Below, piece by piece: positions 32,711 to 41,652 of a stretch of 64,000 bases of DNA. The position numbers and the translations under genes are program-made. The stretch is taken from contig NZ_JADBEK010000001.1 in assembly GCF_014873145.1 (NCBI RefSeq), positions 310,001 through 374,000 on the forward strand. Reading direction: 5' to 3'. The first letter of the stretch is position 1. Every line of letters starts with the position of its first letter. The stretch comes from Nonomuraea angiospora. GTDB lineage: Bacteria > Actinomycetota > Actinomycetes > Streptosporangiales > Streptosporangiaceae. The notes under the pieces were generated by a model that was not told the origin of the DNA, made no database searches, and was given only the letters and a program-made list of their open reading frames with translations.

Positions 32711-35700
32711 TCAGGTGCGGGTCGTGAGGGCGAAGATCTTGACGTTGGGCATCGCCGGGCTGGTGAACGAGACCGTCTCGCGGGCCGCGTCCACCGGCAC
32801 CGACACCCGCCAGACGCTCACCTTGCGCCCGTCGGCGGTGCCGTTGACGTTGTAGCGGGTACCGGCCGTGATCGCCGCCTCCTCGCCGAAGCGCGGTGAC
32901 GCGCTCGCCCAGTCGGTCACCTTCAGCGGCGCCGTGGACGTCGTGCCGTCCCCGTAGGTGATCGTGAGCTCGGTCTGCTGGTCGCCGTTCACGGCCGTGA
33001 CCAGCAGGTCGAGGGCCTGGTAGCGGCCCGGCGTGAGGTAGGTGCGCTGCCCGCGCAGGCTGTGGAAGTTGCCCGCCGTGCCCCTGGTCTCCGGGATCAG
33101 GTAGGCGCCGCCCGACACCGTGCGCAGGCCCGGCTCGGGCAGTTGCTCGGCCGGGAAGCTCCAGCCCTTGCCGTCCAGGTTGCCCTGGGACCTGGCGTCC
33201 GTGGTGGCCACGCCGTCCACGTCGTACTGGATCCTCTGGGCGCAGGAGGAGCCGGACGGCTCGCACGCGGCCGGCAGGTTCGGGATCGGGGCGCCGGCGG
33301 CGGGGACGCGGTCCACGGGGAGGTCGCCGGGTGCGGTCGCCCACGAGGTGTCGGGGGTGGCGCCGACGGTGACCACGACGTCACCGCCCTCGTTGAGCAG
33401 GGACTCGGGCAGCCAGGAGCGGGTGTGCGCCCGGCCGTTGACCCGCACGTCCTGGATATAGACGGCGTCGGGGGCGGCCTGCGGGGCGCTCACGGTGATC
33501 GTGCGGCCGTTGCCGCGCTTGATCCACGCCTTCGCGAACATGGGGCTGGACAGCAGCATCTCGGCCCGGCTCGGCGTCTGGGGGTACATGCCGAGCGCGG
33601 CGAAGACGTACCAGGCGGACATGGTGCCGAGGTCGTCGTTGCCGGGCAGGCCGCCGGGGCCGGTCCGGTACACGAGGGACGCCATCGCGCGTACCGTCTC
33701 CTGGGTCTTCCACGGCCGGCCGAGCGCGTTGTAGAGCCACGGGACGTGGATGCCGGGCTCGTTCGTCGGGTCGTAGCGGAAGCCGTCGCCGCCGGTCGCC
33801 CACGAGCCGTCGGCGCGGTGGAAGAACGTGTCGAGCCGCTTGGCCGCCTGCTCCCGGCCGCCCATGGCGGCGGCCAGCCCCGAGACGTCGTGCTGGACCA
33901 TCCAGGTGTAGGTGGCGCTGGTGCCCTGCGCGAAACCGGCGTCGGAGGTCGCCGAGAACGGCCACAGCCAGGTGCCGTCGGCCTTGCGCGCCTGCTGGTA
34001 GCCGCCCTCGGGCCCGGCCGACGGGTTGAACGTGTTACGCCACCAGCTCGCCCGCGGCATCAGCAGGTCGCGCTCGGCGGTGCGGCCGAGCCGGTCCGCC
34101 CAGTCCGCGAGCGCGAAGTCGGCGGTCGCGTCCTCCAGCGTCTCCGCCGCGCCGCCCCAGCAGTGGCAGGTGTCCTGGGGCGCGTAGCCGAGCCGCAGGT
34201 ACTCGGCCAGGTTCGGGCGCTGGCCCTCGCACTGCCCCGGGCACCCCTTGTCCGACAGGCCGGACGGATGGGGCACGGTCGCCTGCGCGAGCAGCGAGTC
34301 GAAGGCGCCGCGCACGTCGAAGTCGCGCACTCCGAGCGCGTAGAAGCCGGCGAGCGCCGGGGCCGACGGGTCGCCGGTCATGACGTGGGTGGGGCCGTTG
34401 ACGTGTACCCAGCGGTCCCAGACGCCGCCGTTCTGCCGCGCCAGGTTGTACAGGGACTGGGCGTAGTCGCCGGCGACCCGCGGTTCGAGCAGGGCCAGGA
34501 GCTGGGTGTGCGCGCGGTACTGGTCCCAGCCGGAGAAGTTGCCGTACTGGACGCCCTGGCCCCGGGCCAGCCGGTGCACCTTCCGGTCGCTGCCGAGGTA
34601 GGTGCCCGCGACGTCGCTGGTCACGTTGGGCTGCAGGTAGGCGTGGTACATCGCCGTGTAGAACGTGGTCAGCAGGTCCGCCGAGCCCCCGGCCACCTCG
34701 ACCGAGCGCAGCCGCTCGTTCCAGGCGCGGGTGGCCCGGGCGGCCACGGACGCGACGTCGTCCCGCCCGGAGATCTCCTTGGCCAGGTTCTGCCTGGCCG
34801 CGGCCAGGCTGGTGTAGGAGATGCCGACCTTCATGCGGACGTCGGCGCCGTCGAAGGTGACGTACCCGCCGGAGCCGCGGCCCGCGCGGTCGGCGCCCGT
34901 GGCGTAGCCCTCGCCGCCGCTCGCCGTCGTCGTGCCGGGGCGCAGGTCGCCGTTCACCCAGGTGCCGGTGGCGGCGAAGGCGCGGTCGAACGTGGCGGCG
35001 AAGTGCAGCCGGTAGTAGCTCTTGCGGTTGTTGACGCCGCCGTTGGCCCGGCGGCCGCAGAACGCGCCGGTCAGCACCGAGCCGGTGACCGTACGGGTGG
35101 CGGGGTCGATCGTGATCTCGGCGTCCTCGCTGCCGTTGAGCGAGTTGGACACCCGGAACAGCAGGCTGGCCGGCGAGCCCTCCGGGAAGGTGAACTCACC
35201 AACGCCCGCCCGGGTCGTGACCGCGAGGTCGGTCCTGACGCCGGAGTCCAGCGTGACCGTGTACCGGCCGGGCCGCGCGCTCTCCTTGTCGTGGGTGAAC
35301 GTGCTCGCGTAGATCGCGTCGGTCGTGTCCGCGGTCGGCGAGGAGGTGACCTGGCCGGCGAACGGCATGATCGGGACGTCCCCGGCGGCCCCCGGATGGC
35401 AGCCCGCGCCGTTGACGTGCGTGAGCGCGAAGCCCCGCACGCGGGGCGCGTTGTAGGAGTAGCCGTTGGCGCCCGCGGCGTTGGTCTGGTCGCCCGCCGT
35501 GTTGGTCGGGCTCCACGAGATCATCCCGAACGGCAGGACGGCGCCGGGATAGGTGTTGCCGCCGTTGGCCGATCCGATCAGCGGATCGACGTGGCGTACG
35601 GGGTCGGTGACCTTGGCAGGGGAGTGGGCTGCGGCTGCCGGGACGGCGACGGCCGTGCTGAGCACCGCGCCGATGATCGCGGTGACGAGCCACGAGCGAG

Positions 35701-35731
35701 GAGAGAACACGTCGTGATCACACCGGCTCAC
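32711..35731 (-). CDS. Secreted GH92 alpha-mannosidase
   Basis: The 1006-residue protein has an N-terminal signal (SWLVTAIIGAVLSTAVAVPAAAA). GH92 hallmarks follow: HVDPLIGSANGGNTYPGAVLPFGM, RVRGFALTHVNGAGCHPGAAGDVPIMP, a central (alpha/alpha)6 domain with NFSGWDQYRAHTQLLALLEP, and GNDDLGTMSAWYVFAALGMYPQTP carrying the catalytic Asp/Glu region. GH92 enzymes are calcium-dependent exo-alpha-mannosidases that release mannose from N-glycans or mannans. After residue 800 an extra beta-rich domain of about 170 residues (YDVDGVATTDARSQGNLDGKGWSFPAEQLP) is present and looks like a binding module. The start at GTG 35731 is uncertain; GTG 21 bp downstream also keeps the signal. It is separated from the mannoside operon by 16 kb. 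Confidence 0.88.
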   Translation of the reverse strand: MSRCDHDVFSPRSWLVTAIIGAVLSTAVAVPAAAAHSPAKVTDPVRHVDPLIGSANGGNTYPGAVLPFGMISWSPTNTAGDQTNAAGANGYSYNAPRVRGFALTHVNGAGCHPGAAGDVPIMPFAGQVTSSPTADTTDAIYASTFTHDKESARPGRYTVTLDSGVRTDLAVTTRAGVGEFTFPEGSPASLLFRVSNSLNGSEDAEITIDPATRTVTGSVLTGAFCGRRANGGVNNRKSYYRLHFAATFDRAFAATGTWVNGDLRPGTTTASGGEGYATGADRAGRGSGGYVTFDGADVRMKVGISYTSLAAARQNLAKEISGRDDVASVAARATRAWNERLRSVEVAGGSADLLTTFYTAMYHAYLQPNVTSDVAGTYLGSDRKVHRLARGQGVQYGNFSGWDQYRAHTQLLALLEPRVAGDYAQSLYNLARQNGGVWDRWVHVNGPTHVMTGDPSAPALAGFYALGVRDFDVRGAFDSLLAQATVPHPSGLSDKGCPGQCEGQRPNLAEYLRLGYAPQDTCHCWGGAAETLEDATADFALADWADRLGRTAERDLLMPRASWWRNTFNPSAGPEGGYQQARKADGTWLWPFSATSDAGFAQGTSATYTWMVQHDVSGLAAAMGGREQAAKRLDTFFHRADGSWATGGDGFRYDPTNEPGIHVPWLYNALGRPWKTQETVRAMASLVYRTGPGGLPGNDDLGTMSAWYVFAALGMYPQTPSRAEMLLSSPMFAKAWIKRGNGRTITVSAPQAAPDAVYIQDVRVNGRAHTRSWLPESLLNEGGDVVVTVGATPDTSWATAPGDLPVDRVPAAGAPIPNLPAACEPSGSSCAQRIQYDVDGVATTDARSQGNLDGKGWSFPAEQLPEPGLRTVSGGAYLIPETRGTAGNFHSLRGQRTYLTPGRYQALDLLVTAVNGDQQTELTITYGDGTTSTAPLKVTDWASASPRFGEEAAITAGTRYNVNGTADGRKVSVWRVSVPVDAARETVSFTSPAMPNVKIFALTTRT

Positions 35732-35739
35732 ATTAACTG

Positions 35740-35895
35740 AGCCATGAACACGTACGTAAGACCAAAAGTCCGGATGTGGTCAGTATCCCCTCACCTGGGG
35801 CCAGGCCAGCTCGAACCCGGCCGGCCGCCTCACCGGTGTTCCACTCCACCGGGTGCAGGCGGTAGCGCCCGAGGTCAGCCCGCAGTGCTCGGTCA
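35740..35895 (-). pseudogene. Relic of an FAD-dependent oxidoreductase C terminus
   Basis: On the minus strand, in a frame different from the LAL gene and overlapping its 3' end, a stretch of about 25 codons reads LGRYRLHPVEWNTGEAAG. HPVEW-x-x-GEAAG is the C-terminal signature of FAD_oxidored (PF12831-type) enzymes. The following codons degrade into non-homologous sequence. No upstream part of such a gene survives. It looks like the remains of a deleted gene between GH92 and the LAL regulator. Confidence 0.4.
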
Positions 35896-38670
35896 CGGTC
35901 GGCCGGTGGCCGCGGGGGTTCCGAGATCCAGGTGGTCGAGTTGGGTTCGGGAGGTCACGCCGAGTTTGGGGTAGGCCTTGTAGAGATGCTGCGCCACCGT
36001 TTTGGGGCTGAGGAAGAGCTGCCCGGCGATGTCGCGGTTGCTGAGGCCGGCCGCTGCCAGCCGTACGACCTGGAGTTCCTGGGGCGTGAGCCGGTGCAGG
36101 CTCGCCGCGTCGGTCCCGTATTCCGGCCGGGCCTCGCCGGCGGCGTCCAGCTCGGCCCGCACCCGGTCCGCCCACGGTCGTGCGCCGAGGTCCTCGAAGA
36201 TCCGCAGGGCGGTCCTGAGCTGGATCCCCGCCCTGGCCCGGCTGCGTCGCCTGCGCAGCCACTCGCCGTAGGCCAGGCGCGTGCGGGCATGCTGGTACGG
36301 CTGCGCGCATCGTTCGTGGAGCTCGATCGCGGCCTCGAAGTACTCCCCGGCGTCACCGCCCGAGGTCGTCATGGCTCGGCAGCGAAGCGCCATGGCCGAG
36401 ACCCAAGGTCTCCCCACCGTCCGGGTCCACTCCATGAGCGTCCGCAGCGACCGCTCGGCGACGTCGGTCCGGTTGGCGCGTACCCCCGCCTCGATCAGGT
36501 CGGCGGCGCACCACACGGCGACGATGGGATGCCGCGTGGCCTCCAGATGGCCGACGGCGTGCGCCGCGCGCCCCGTGCCCAGCTCGAGCAGGCCGAGCGC
36601 CCATGTGCCGAGAGCCCCGGCAGGCACCACTCCGTGGTCGTTTCCATAGCGGATGGCGGCCTCGGCGAGCATGCGGCACCGCTCGCGGTCGCCGCTGATC
36701 GCGGCCAGCCAGGCCAGCAGACCACCGAGATGGGCGAGGCGGTGGAGCTGGCCGAGGTCGCGGCCGATGTCGTAGCCCTCGGTGGCGTTGGTGAGCGCGT
36801 CCAGATGCCGTCCGCCGAGCAGTTGCGCCTCAGTGATGATCTCGAGCGCATGTGGCAGGATCCCGACCATGCCGTGCGTCCTCGCGTGCTCCGCGACGGG
36901 CTCGGCCAGCTCGAGCGCGACCGTGTCCTGTGCCGTGATGAGGGCGAGTGAGGCCGCGAGGAGACGTTCGGCGGGCCGGTGGGCCGGCAGGTCGTGCGCC
37001 GCCGCGATCAGCTCGTGAATGGGGGTTGCGACGCCTCCTCTGCCCGCCAGCAGGTCGGCCATCGCCCGCATCGCCCTGACCAGCGGCGTCAGGCCTGAGC
37101 CCGGTGGCACGTCGATGTGGCTCAGCCGCTGCGCGGCATCGTGCGCCCGGCCGGCGTCACCGCTGAAGGAGAAGGTGCGGATGGAGTGGGCGAGCATCAG
37201 CGCGGCGCGCTCGGGATCGGTGCGCTCGATGGATTCGGCGCTCTTCACCAGGACCTCTCCCGCGTCCGACGGGAAGCCCAGCTCGAACTCCACGGCGGCG
37301 CGCACCCTCGCCAGACCGGCCAGCCGGGCGGGGTCGTGAGTGAGGGGCTCGGCGCGACGCGCGAGGTCACGCGCCTGCCCGAGCTGACCTGACTGGACGG
37401 CCGCCTCGGCCGCGTAGGAGAGCCGCAGGCCGCGCTGGCGGCGATCGGCGGTCAGGTGGGCGGCCCGCTCGTAGGCGGCGGCCGCGGTGGCGTACCCGGT
37501 CCGCCCGCCCGCCCGGTGGGCAACCCCTTCGAGGGCGGCCCCTATGGCGTCATCGGAACGGGTGGCGGCCAGGGCCAGGTGCCAGACCCTGCGGTCGGCG
37601 CTCTCGCCGTAGGTGAGCAGGACGTCGGCGAGCGCGCGGTGCGCCGCGCAGCGGCGGGTGAAGGGCGCGCCCTGATAGACGGCCGACCTGACCAGTGGGT
37701 GCCGGAACGCCAGCAGGCCACCGTCGATCCGTATCAGGCCGGCGGTCTCGGCCGATTCGAGGGCCCGCTCGGCTTCGGCCTGCCCGTCGGCCAGCTCCGC
37801 GGCACGAAGGACCAGCTCCAGGTCGCCCGTGTCATCGGCGGCCGCGAGGAGCAACAGGCGTCGCACCGCCTCCGGCAACGCGTCGACCTGGCGGTGAAAC
37901 GTCTCGTGCAATTTCCGGGTGACCGGCAGAGGGGCCTGCGGGGCGCCTGACCCTTGCGAACCTCCCAGGCCGCGGGCGCCGAAACCCTGCGGATCGGCGA
38001 CCCCGGCCGTCTTCGCGAACTCGATCAGCGCGAGCGGGTTGCCGAGCGCCTCGCTCATGATCCGTTCGCGCAACTGCGGAGTGAGCCCGGGCGCCCGTTC
38101 ACGCAGCAGCGCTTCGGCGGCGGCCGGGTCCAGCCCCGACAGGGGGAGCTCGTCAAGCCCCGCGAGCGCGGGCCAGTCGTCCCTGGCGGCGAACAGCAGC
38201 ACCACGCCCCCGACGGTCAGCCTGCGGGAGGCGAAGATCAGCGCGTCCGCGGACGACCTGTCCAGCCATTGTGCGTCGTCGATCAGGCAGAGCACGGGAC
38301 CGCTGCCGGCCAGCAGCGTCAGGACCGCGAGGCCGACAAGGAACCGGTCCCCGGTGGCGGGGACGAGCCCCATCGCGCCGCGCAGGGCGGCCGCCTGAGT
38401 GCGCGGCAGCTCCTTCAGCCTGTGCATGACGGGCTGAAGGAGCTGGTGCAGTCCGGCGAAAGGGAGCTCGGCCTCGGATTCCACGCCGTTGGCCCACAGC
38501 AGGCGTACGTCTTGCGCGGTGTCGCGCGCGTGCTCAAGCAGCGCGGTCTTGCCGATGCCCGGCCCGCCCCTGATGATCAGCGCGCCGCTCCCGCCGTCCG
38601 CCATGCCGGCCAGCAGCCCGTCGACGACCTGCCGTTCCCGCACCCTGCCCGTCAAGGACGCCCCGCGCAC
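35893..38670 (-). CDS. LAL-type LuxR regulator (large ATP-binding)
   Basis: The 925-residue protein has an N-terminal AAA/NTPase with Walker A GGPGIGKTALL (residues 34-44) and Walker B VLCLIDDAQWLDRSS. It has long TPR-like helical repeats in the middle (residues 300-800) and a C-terminal LuxR HTH (LTPQELQVVRLAAAGLSNRDIAGQLFLSPKTVAQHLYKAYPKLGV in outline). This is the LAL/MalT-like layout, with ATP and an inducer controlling DNA binding. Such genes often control sugar use or antibiotic clusters; the target is unknown. It starts at GTG 38670 with CACAAT 8 bp before it and no ribosome site, so a leaderless mRNA is likely. An inverted repeat GCACA-N9-TGTGC overlaps the start. Confidence 0.9.
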   Translation of the reverse strand: MRGASLTGRVRERQVVDGLLAGMADGGSGALIIRGGPGIGKTALLEHARDTAQDVRLLWANGVESEAELPFAGLHQLLQPVMHRLKELPRTQAAALRGAMGLVPATGDRFLVGLAVLTLLAGSGPVLCLIDDAQWLDRSSADALIFASRRLTVGGVVLLFAARDDWPALAGLDELPLSGLDPAAAEALLRERAPGLTPQLRERIMSEALGNPLALIEFAKTAGVADPQGFGARGLGGSQGSGAPQAPLPVTRKLHETFHRQVDALPEAVRRLLLLAAADDTGDLELVLRAAELADGQAEAERALESAETAGLIRIDGGLLAFRHPLVRSAVYQGAPFTRRCAAHRALADVLLTYGESADRRVWHLALAATRSDDAIGAALEGVAHRAGGRTGYATAAAAYERAAHLTADRRQRGLRLSYAAEAAVQSGQLGQARDLARRAEPLTHDPARLAGLARVRAAVEFELGFPSDAGEVLVKSAESIERTDPERAALMLAHSIRTFSFSGDAGRAHDAAQRLSHIDVPPGSGLTPLVRAMRAMADLLAGRGGVATPIHELIAAAHDLPAHRPAERLLAASLALITAQDTVALELAEPVAEHARTHGMVGILPHALEIITEAQLLGGRHLDALTNATEGYDIGRDLGQLHRLAHLGGLLAWLAAISGDRERCRMLAEAAIRYGNDHGVVPAGALGTWALGLLELGTGRAAHAVGHLEATRHPIVAVWCAADLIEAGVRANRTDVAERSLRTLMEWTRTVGRPWVSAMALRCRAMTTSGGDAGEYFEAAIELHERCAQPYQHARTRLAYGEWLRRRRSRARAGIQLRTALRIFEDLGARPWADRVRAELDAAGEARPEYGTDAASLHRLTPQELQVVRLAAAGLSNRDIAGQLFLSPKTVAQHLYKAYPKLGVTSRTQLDHLDLGTPAATGRP

Positions 38671-38685
38671 AGTTGATCATTGTGC
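38667..38685. promoter_or_regulatory. Inverted repeat over the LAL gene start
   Basis: GCACA-N9-TGTGC with TGATCA at its centre, covering the GTG start and the candidate -10. Possible autoregulatory site. Confidence 0.35.
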
Positions 38686-38710
38686 CGCCTTCTTCGCGCC
38701 CTGGCCAGAG

Positions 38711-39979
38711 TCAGGGCAGCACGCGGGGGAAGATCCCGGGGAAGGCGTCGAGGGCGTCCCACACGTCGGTGAAGTACTCCCTGCAGTCGCCCGAGCCGTC
38801 CAGATTGCTGCCGCCCGAGTGGATGCCCTTCACCTGAACGCGGCCGTTCGACATGACGTAGTACGTCGGGCCTCCCGAGTCGCCGTGGCCCGTGCACGTG
38901 CCGTCCTTGGAGCCGGCCACGACATTGCGGACGGTCTCACCGCCGCTGTAATTGATGTTGACGCCGTAGTTGTAGACCTTCCACCCGCAAAGCTCGCCCC
39001 TCTTGTAGCCGCTGTTGCAGTACGAGTCGCCCACCCCGGCGCGGCGCGGCGCGAGCTGGCCGATGATCGAGGTGTAGGGGTTGCTGACGGATCCGCGGTA
39101 GATGTAGTAGCCGCTGGTCCCGTTGGGGATCTCGATCAGCGCGAGGTCGCCTCTGAACTCACTCTGGCCGGGTAACAGCGTGGAGCCCCGCCCGTCGTAC
39201 CAGTTCTCCCTGGTGTTCTCGCTGACCCAGCCCATGTAGTCGGTGTCGTTGCCGTTGAAGAAGAAGCCGCCCTTGGGAGCGCAGTGGCCTGCGGTCAGCA
39301 TCCCCGACTTGTCGCCCGGCAGCCAGACGGGGATGCCGGAGGAGCATCCGACCACGTTCCCGTCGGGGGACTGGCGGATCGTCATCTCCGCGGCTCCGCC
39401 CCAGTTGTCGGGCCCGTCGTCGGAGCGGCTGGACTTCGTGGGGTTGAAGGCGGGATCGACCTCGACGGCGAACGCGTCGGCTCCGTACCTTGCCGTCAGC
39501 GCCTGGAGCATCGCGTCGGTGGTCTTGTTCACCGTGACGATCACCCGGTTGTGCTCGGCGTCGATGCGGGTCATCCGGATGGCCTCCGCATCGGGGACGT
39601 CCGCCGCCGGCTCCCCGATCGCGCCATCCTTGATCTTCTCCAGTACGGCCTTGCTCCGGGTGACCGGCCGCTGGACGACGTCCTTCCCCTGATCGGCGGC
39701 CAGGCGGTTGCCGGTGCCGGTCACCGTTCCGAGGACCACCTGGCCCGTCTCCGGATCCACCCACGGCTCGCCGAAGTCGTCGGGGTGCTGCTCGGCCAGC
39801 TTCCGTGCCCTGTCCAGGGCCAGTGCCGTGGGCTCGGGCAACGTCTTGACATCGGTCGACTGCGGCGACAGCAGCACGGGCCCGCGTGGGGGCCCCGCCG
39901 AGGCGAGCGCCGCTGCGGGCATGGTGGTCACCACGGTGAGAGCTAAGGCTGTGGCCAGACCTGTGGTTCTTCTGCGCAC
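38711..39979 (-). CDS. Secreted chymotrypsin-like (S1) serine protease
   Basis: The 422-residue protein has a signal peptide (RRRTTGLATALALTVVTTMPAAALA), then a pro-like region with ALDRARKLAEQHPDDFGEPWVDPETGQVVLGTVTG. The S1 protease domain follows, with His in MLTAGHC (about 230), Asp in FRGDLALIEI (about 277) and Ser in GHGDSGGPTYYV (about 366). Likely disulfides are CSSG-GHC and others. The pro-region resembles that of streptogrisin-type enzymes. The frame is open to 40018, but GTG 39979 has an ideal GGAGGA site and gives the cleanest signal. The LAL gene follows on the same strand 40 bp later and may be co-transcribed. Confidence 0.85.
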   Translation of the reverse strand: MRRRTTGLATALALTVVTTMPAAALASAGPPRGPVLLSPQSTDVKTLPEPTALALDRARKLAEQHPDDFGEPWVDPETGQVVLGTVTGTGNRLAADQGKDVVQRPVTRSKAVLEKIKDGAIGEPAADVPDAEAIRMTRIDAEHNRVIVTVNKTTDAMLQALTARYGADAFAVEVDPAFNPTKSSRSDDGPDNWGGAAEMTIRQSPDGNVVGCSSGIPVWLPGDKSGMLTAGHCAPKGGFFFNGNDTDYMGWVSENTRENWYDGRGSTLLPGQSEFRGDLALIEIPNGTSGYYIYRGSVSNPYTSIIGQLAPRRAGVGDSYCNSGYKRGELCGWKVYNYGVNINYSGGETVRNVVAGSKDGTCTGHGDSGGPTYYVMSNGRVQVKGIHSGGSNLDGSGDCREYFTDVWDALDAFPGIFPRVLP

Positions 39980-40182
39980 GCGTTCCTCCACGTTCCCGAG
40001 AGCCCGAATGGCGACCAATCTAGGGACGTGGCAGGCAGATCGAATCAGGAGCGTAGCCTCAAAAACCGTGCGCGCCGGCCCGCTGGAATAGGTAACCGGG
40101 CCGTGAGGTGGATCTTCGTGAGAGCATGCCCGGCGAACCCGGGCGGCACGGGCCGCTTGCGGAACAACGGGGAACTCGCCGA

Positions 40183-41568
40183 TCAGGAACCCGGGGTGTC
40201 CCGGTCGATCGCGGAACGCAGCACTCCGACCATGGCGGCGAGCTCGGCCAGCAGGCCCGACACGGTGGTCCGGTCGCTGCCGTTGATCGACACCATGCGG
40301 AGCTCCTCCGGTTTGGGGAGTTTCGCCATGATCTCGGGCAGCAAGCCGATCAGTTTGGCCTGCAGGCTGGCCGGAGACTGCTGGTTGTCGATGTCGGCCC
40401 GCATCCGCAGCCGCTCCACGTCCAGCAGCGCCCGCTCATGGTCGGCCAGCGCCCGGGAACGCGCCAGTTCCAGCTCGCCGGCGAGCTCCAGACTCTTGAG
40501 CTCTTGCTCCCGCTCGATCCGGAGCCTGCCGGTCTCGGACTCCTCGGTGTGCCGTTCGCGCTCCATCCGCAGCGCGTGCAGGGTCGTCTGGGTCTCCAGC
40601 TCCGCCACCGCCCTGGAGTCGTCATGCCGCCGCTGGGTGCGCCTCAGCCGCTCGGCCACCTCGGTGTCGAACTGCCACGCGTCGTTACGGGCCCGCAGCC
40701 CGGCGAGCTCCCGCTCGTTCTCCAGGCGCTGGGTCTCCTTGAGCCGTTCGGCGGCCATCTCGCGCTGGGTGATCGCCTCTTCGGACTGCAGCTCGGCCAG
40801 GCGGGCGAGCTGCCCCTGCTCGGCGCGGTAGGGCTTCTGTAAGTTCTCCCAGAGCCGCGACGAGCTGACGACGGCCTCCTTGATCTGGACGGTGACGATG
40901 CGCAGACCGAGCCCCTGGTCGCTGTCGTCCTCGCCCTCGGCCACCGCGCGCAGGCGGGCGGTCAGCTCCTCGATGATGGGCTGCTTGTCGCTGAGCACGT
41001 CACGCACGCCCATGGTCGCGACCTTGTCCTTGATGGCCGCCTCCGCCTGCTCTCGCAACTGAAGGTTGACCAGCCGCATCGGGTCCTGCGGATCGCTGAA
41101 GTCCAGTTTGCGGTAGGCCACGGGGAAGGTGTGGATGATCCACTGCACGTACCCCTGCACCAGCACACCCTGGAGCTCGCGGCAGACGCAGTAGGCGTTG
41201 ATCAGGATGGTCTGGGTGGCCCCCGGCACGACCAGGAACGAGTCGGTGGACGGGTTGAAGCGGAACGACACGCCCAGGCCGACGTGCAGGGGCTTCTCGC
41301 GGCCACGCCGGGTGTGCACCACGAAGGCGTTGGGCGGGACGAGCACGTTCTTCCAGCGCCAGAACCCGGTGATCCGTACGTCCACCGGGCCCGGGGCCGC
41401 CCTGTCGGGCGCCGCCCCGCCGATGGCCCGCTCGCGCTTGACCAGCGGCCCCGCCGGGGGCGCCGGCTCGCCGGAGGCGGCGCGGCGTGCCCTGAGGTCG
41501 TCCTCGAGCACCGCCTGCTGCGCGACGACCCGTTCCAGATAGGCGTTGCCCTTGTCAGCGGTGCCCAT
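40183..41568 (-). CDS. Soluble SPFH (band 7/flotillin-like) coiled-coil protein
   Basis: The 461-residue protein has an N-terminal SPFH part (WRWKNVLVPPNAFVVHTRRG, QTILINAYCVCRELQGVLVQGYVQWII, VVSSSRLWENLQKPYRAEQ) to about residue 245. A long Glu/Arg/Leu coiled coil follows (EAITQREMAAERLKETQRLENERELAGLRAR to about residue 400), and then a short globular tail. No hydrophobic membrane anchor is seen at the N terminus, unlike typical flotillins, so membrane association would need other contacts. It probably forms oligomers. ATG 41568 follows GAGGGGA; the longer frame starting at 41625 has no such site. The function is unknown. Confidence 0.75.
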   Translation of the reverse strand: MGTADKGNAYLERVVAQQAVLEDDLRARRAASGEPAPPAGPLVKRERAIGGAAPDRAAPGPVDVRITGFWRWKNVLVPPNAFVVHTRRGREKPLHVGLGVSFRFNPSTDSFLVVPGATQTILINAYCVCRELQGVLVQGYVQWIIHTFPVAYRKLDFSDPQDPMRLVNLQLREQAEAAIKDKVATMGVRDVLSDKQPIIEELTARLRAVAEGEDDSDQGLGLRIVTVQIKEAVVSSSRLWENLQKPYRAEQGQLARLAELQSEEAITQREMAAERLKETQRLENERELAGLRARNDAWQFDTEVAERLRRTQRRHDDSRAVAELETQTTLHALRMERERHTEESETGRLRIEREQELKSLELAGELELARSRALADHERALLDVERLRMRADIDNQQSPASLQAKLIGLLPEIMAKLPKPEELRMVSINGSDRTTVSGLLAELAAMVGVLRSAIDRDTPGS

Positions 41569-41652
41569 CGTCCCCTCCGCCCACCTCGCGACTGCCGCCG
41601 AGTCTCGCCTACGCCGAGGAACCACCGCAACCCGCGATCCGCTCGCGGTGCC

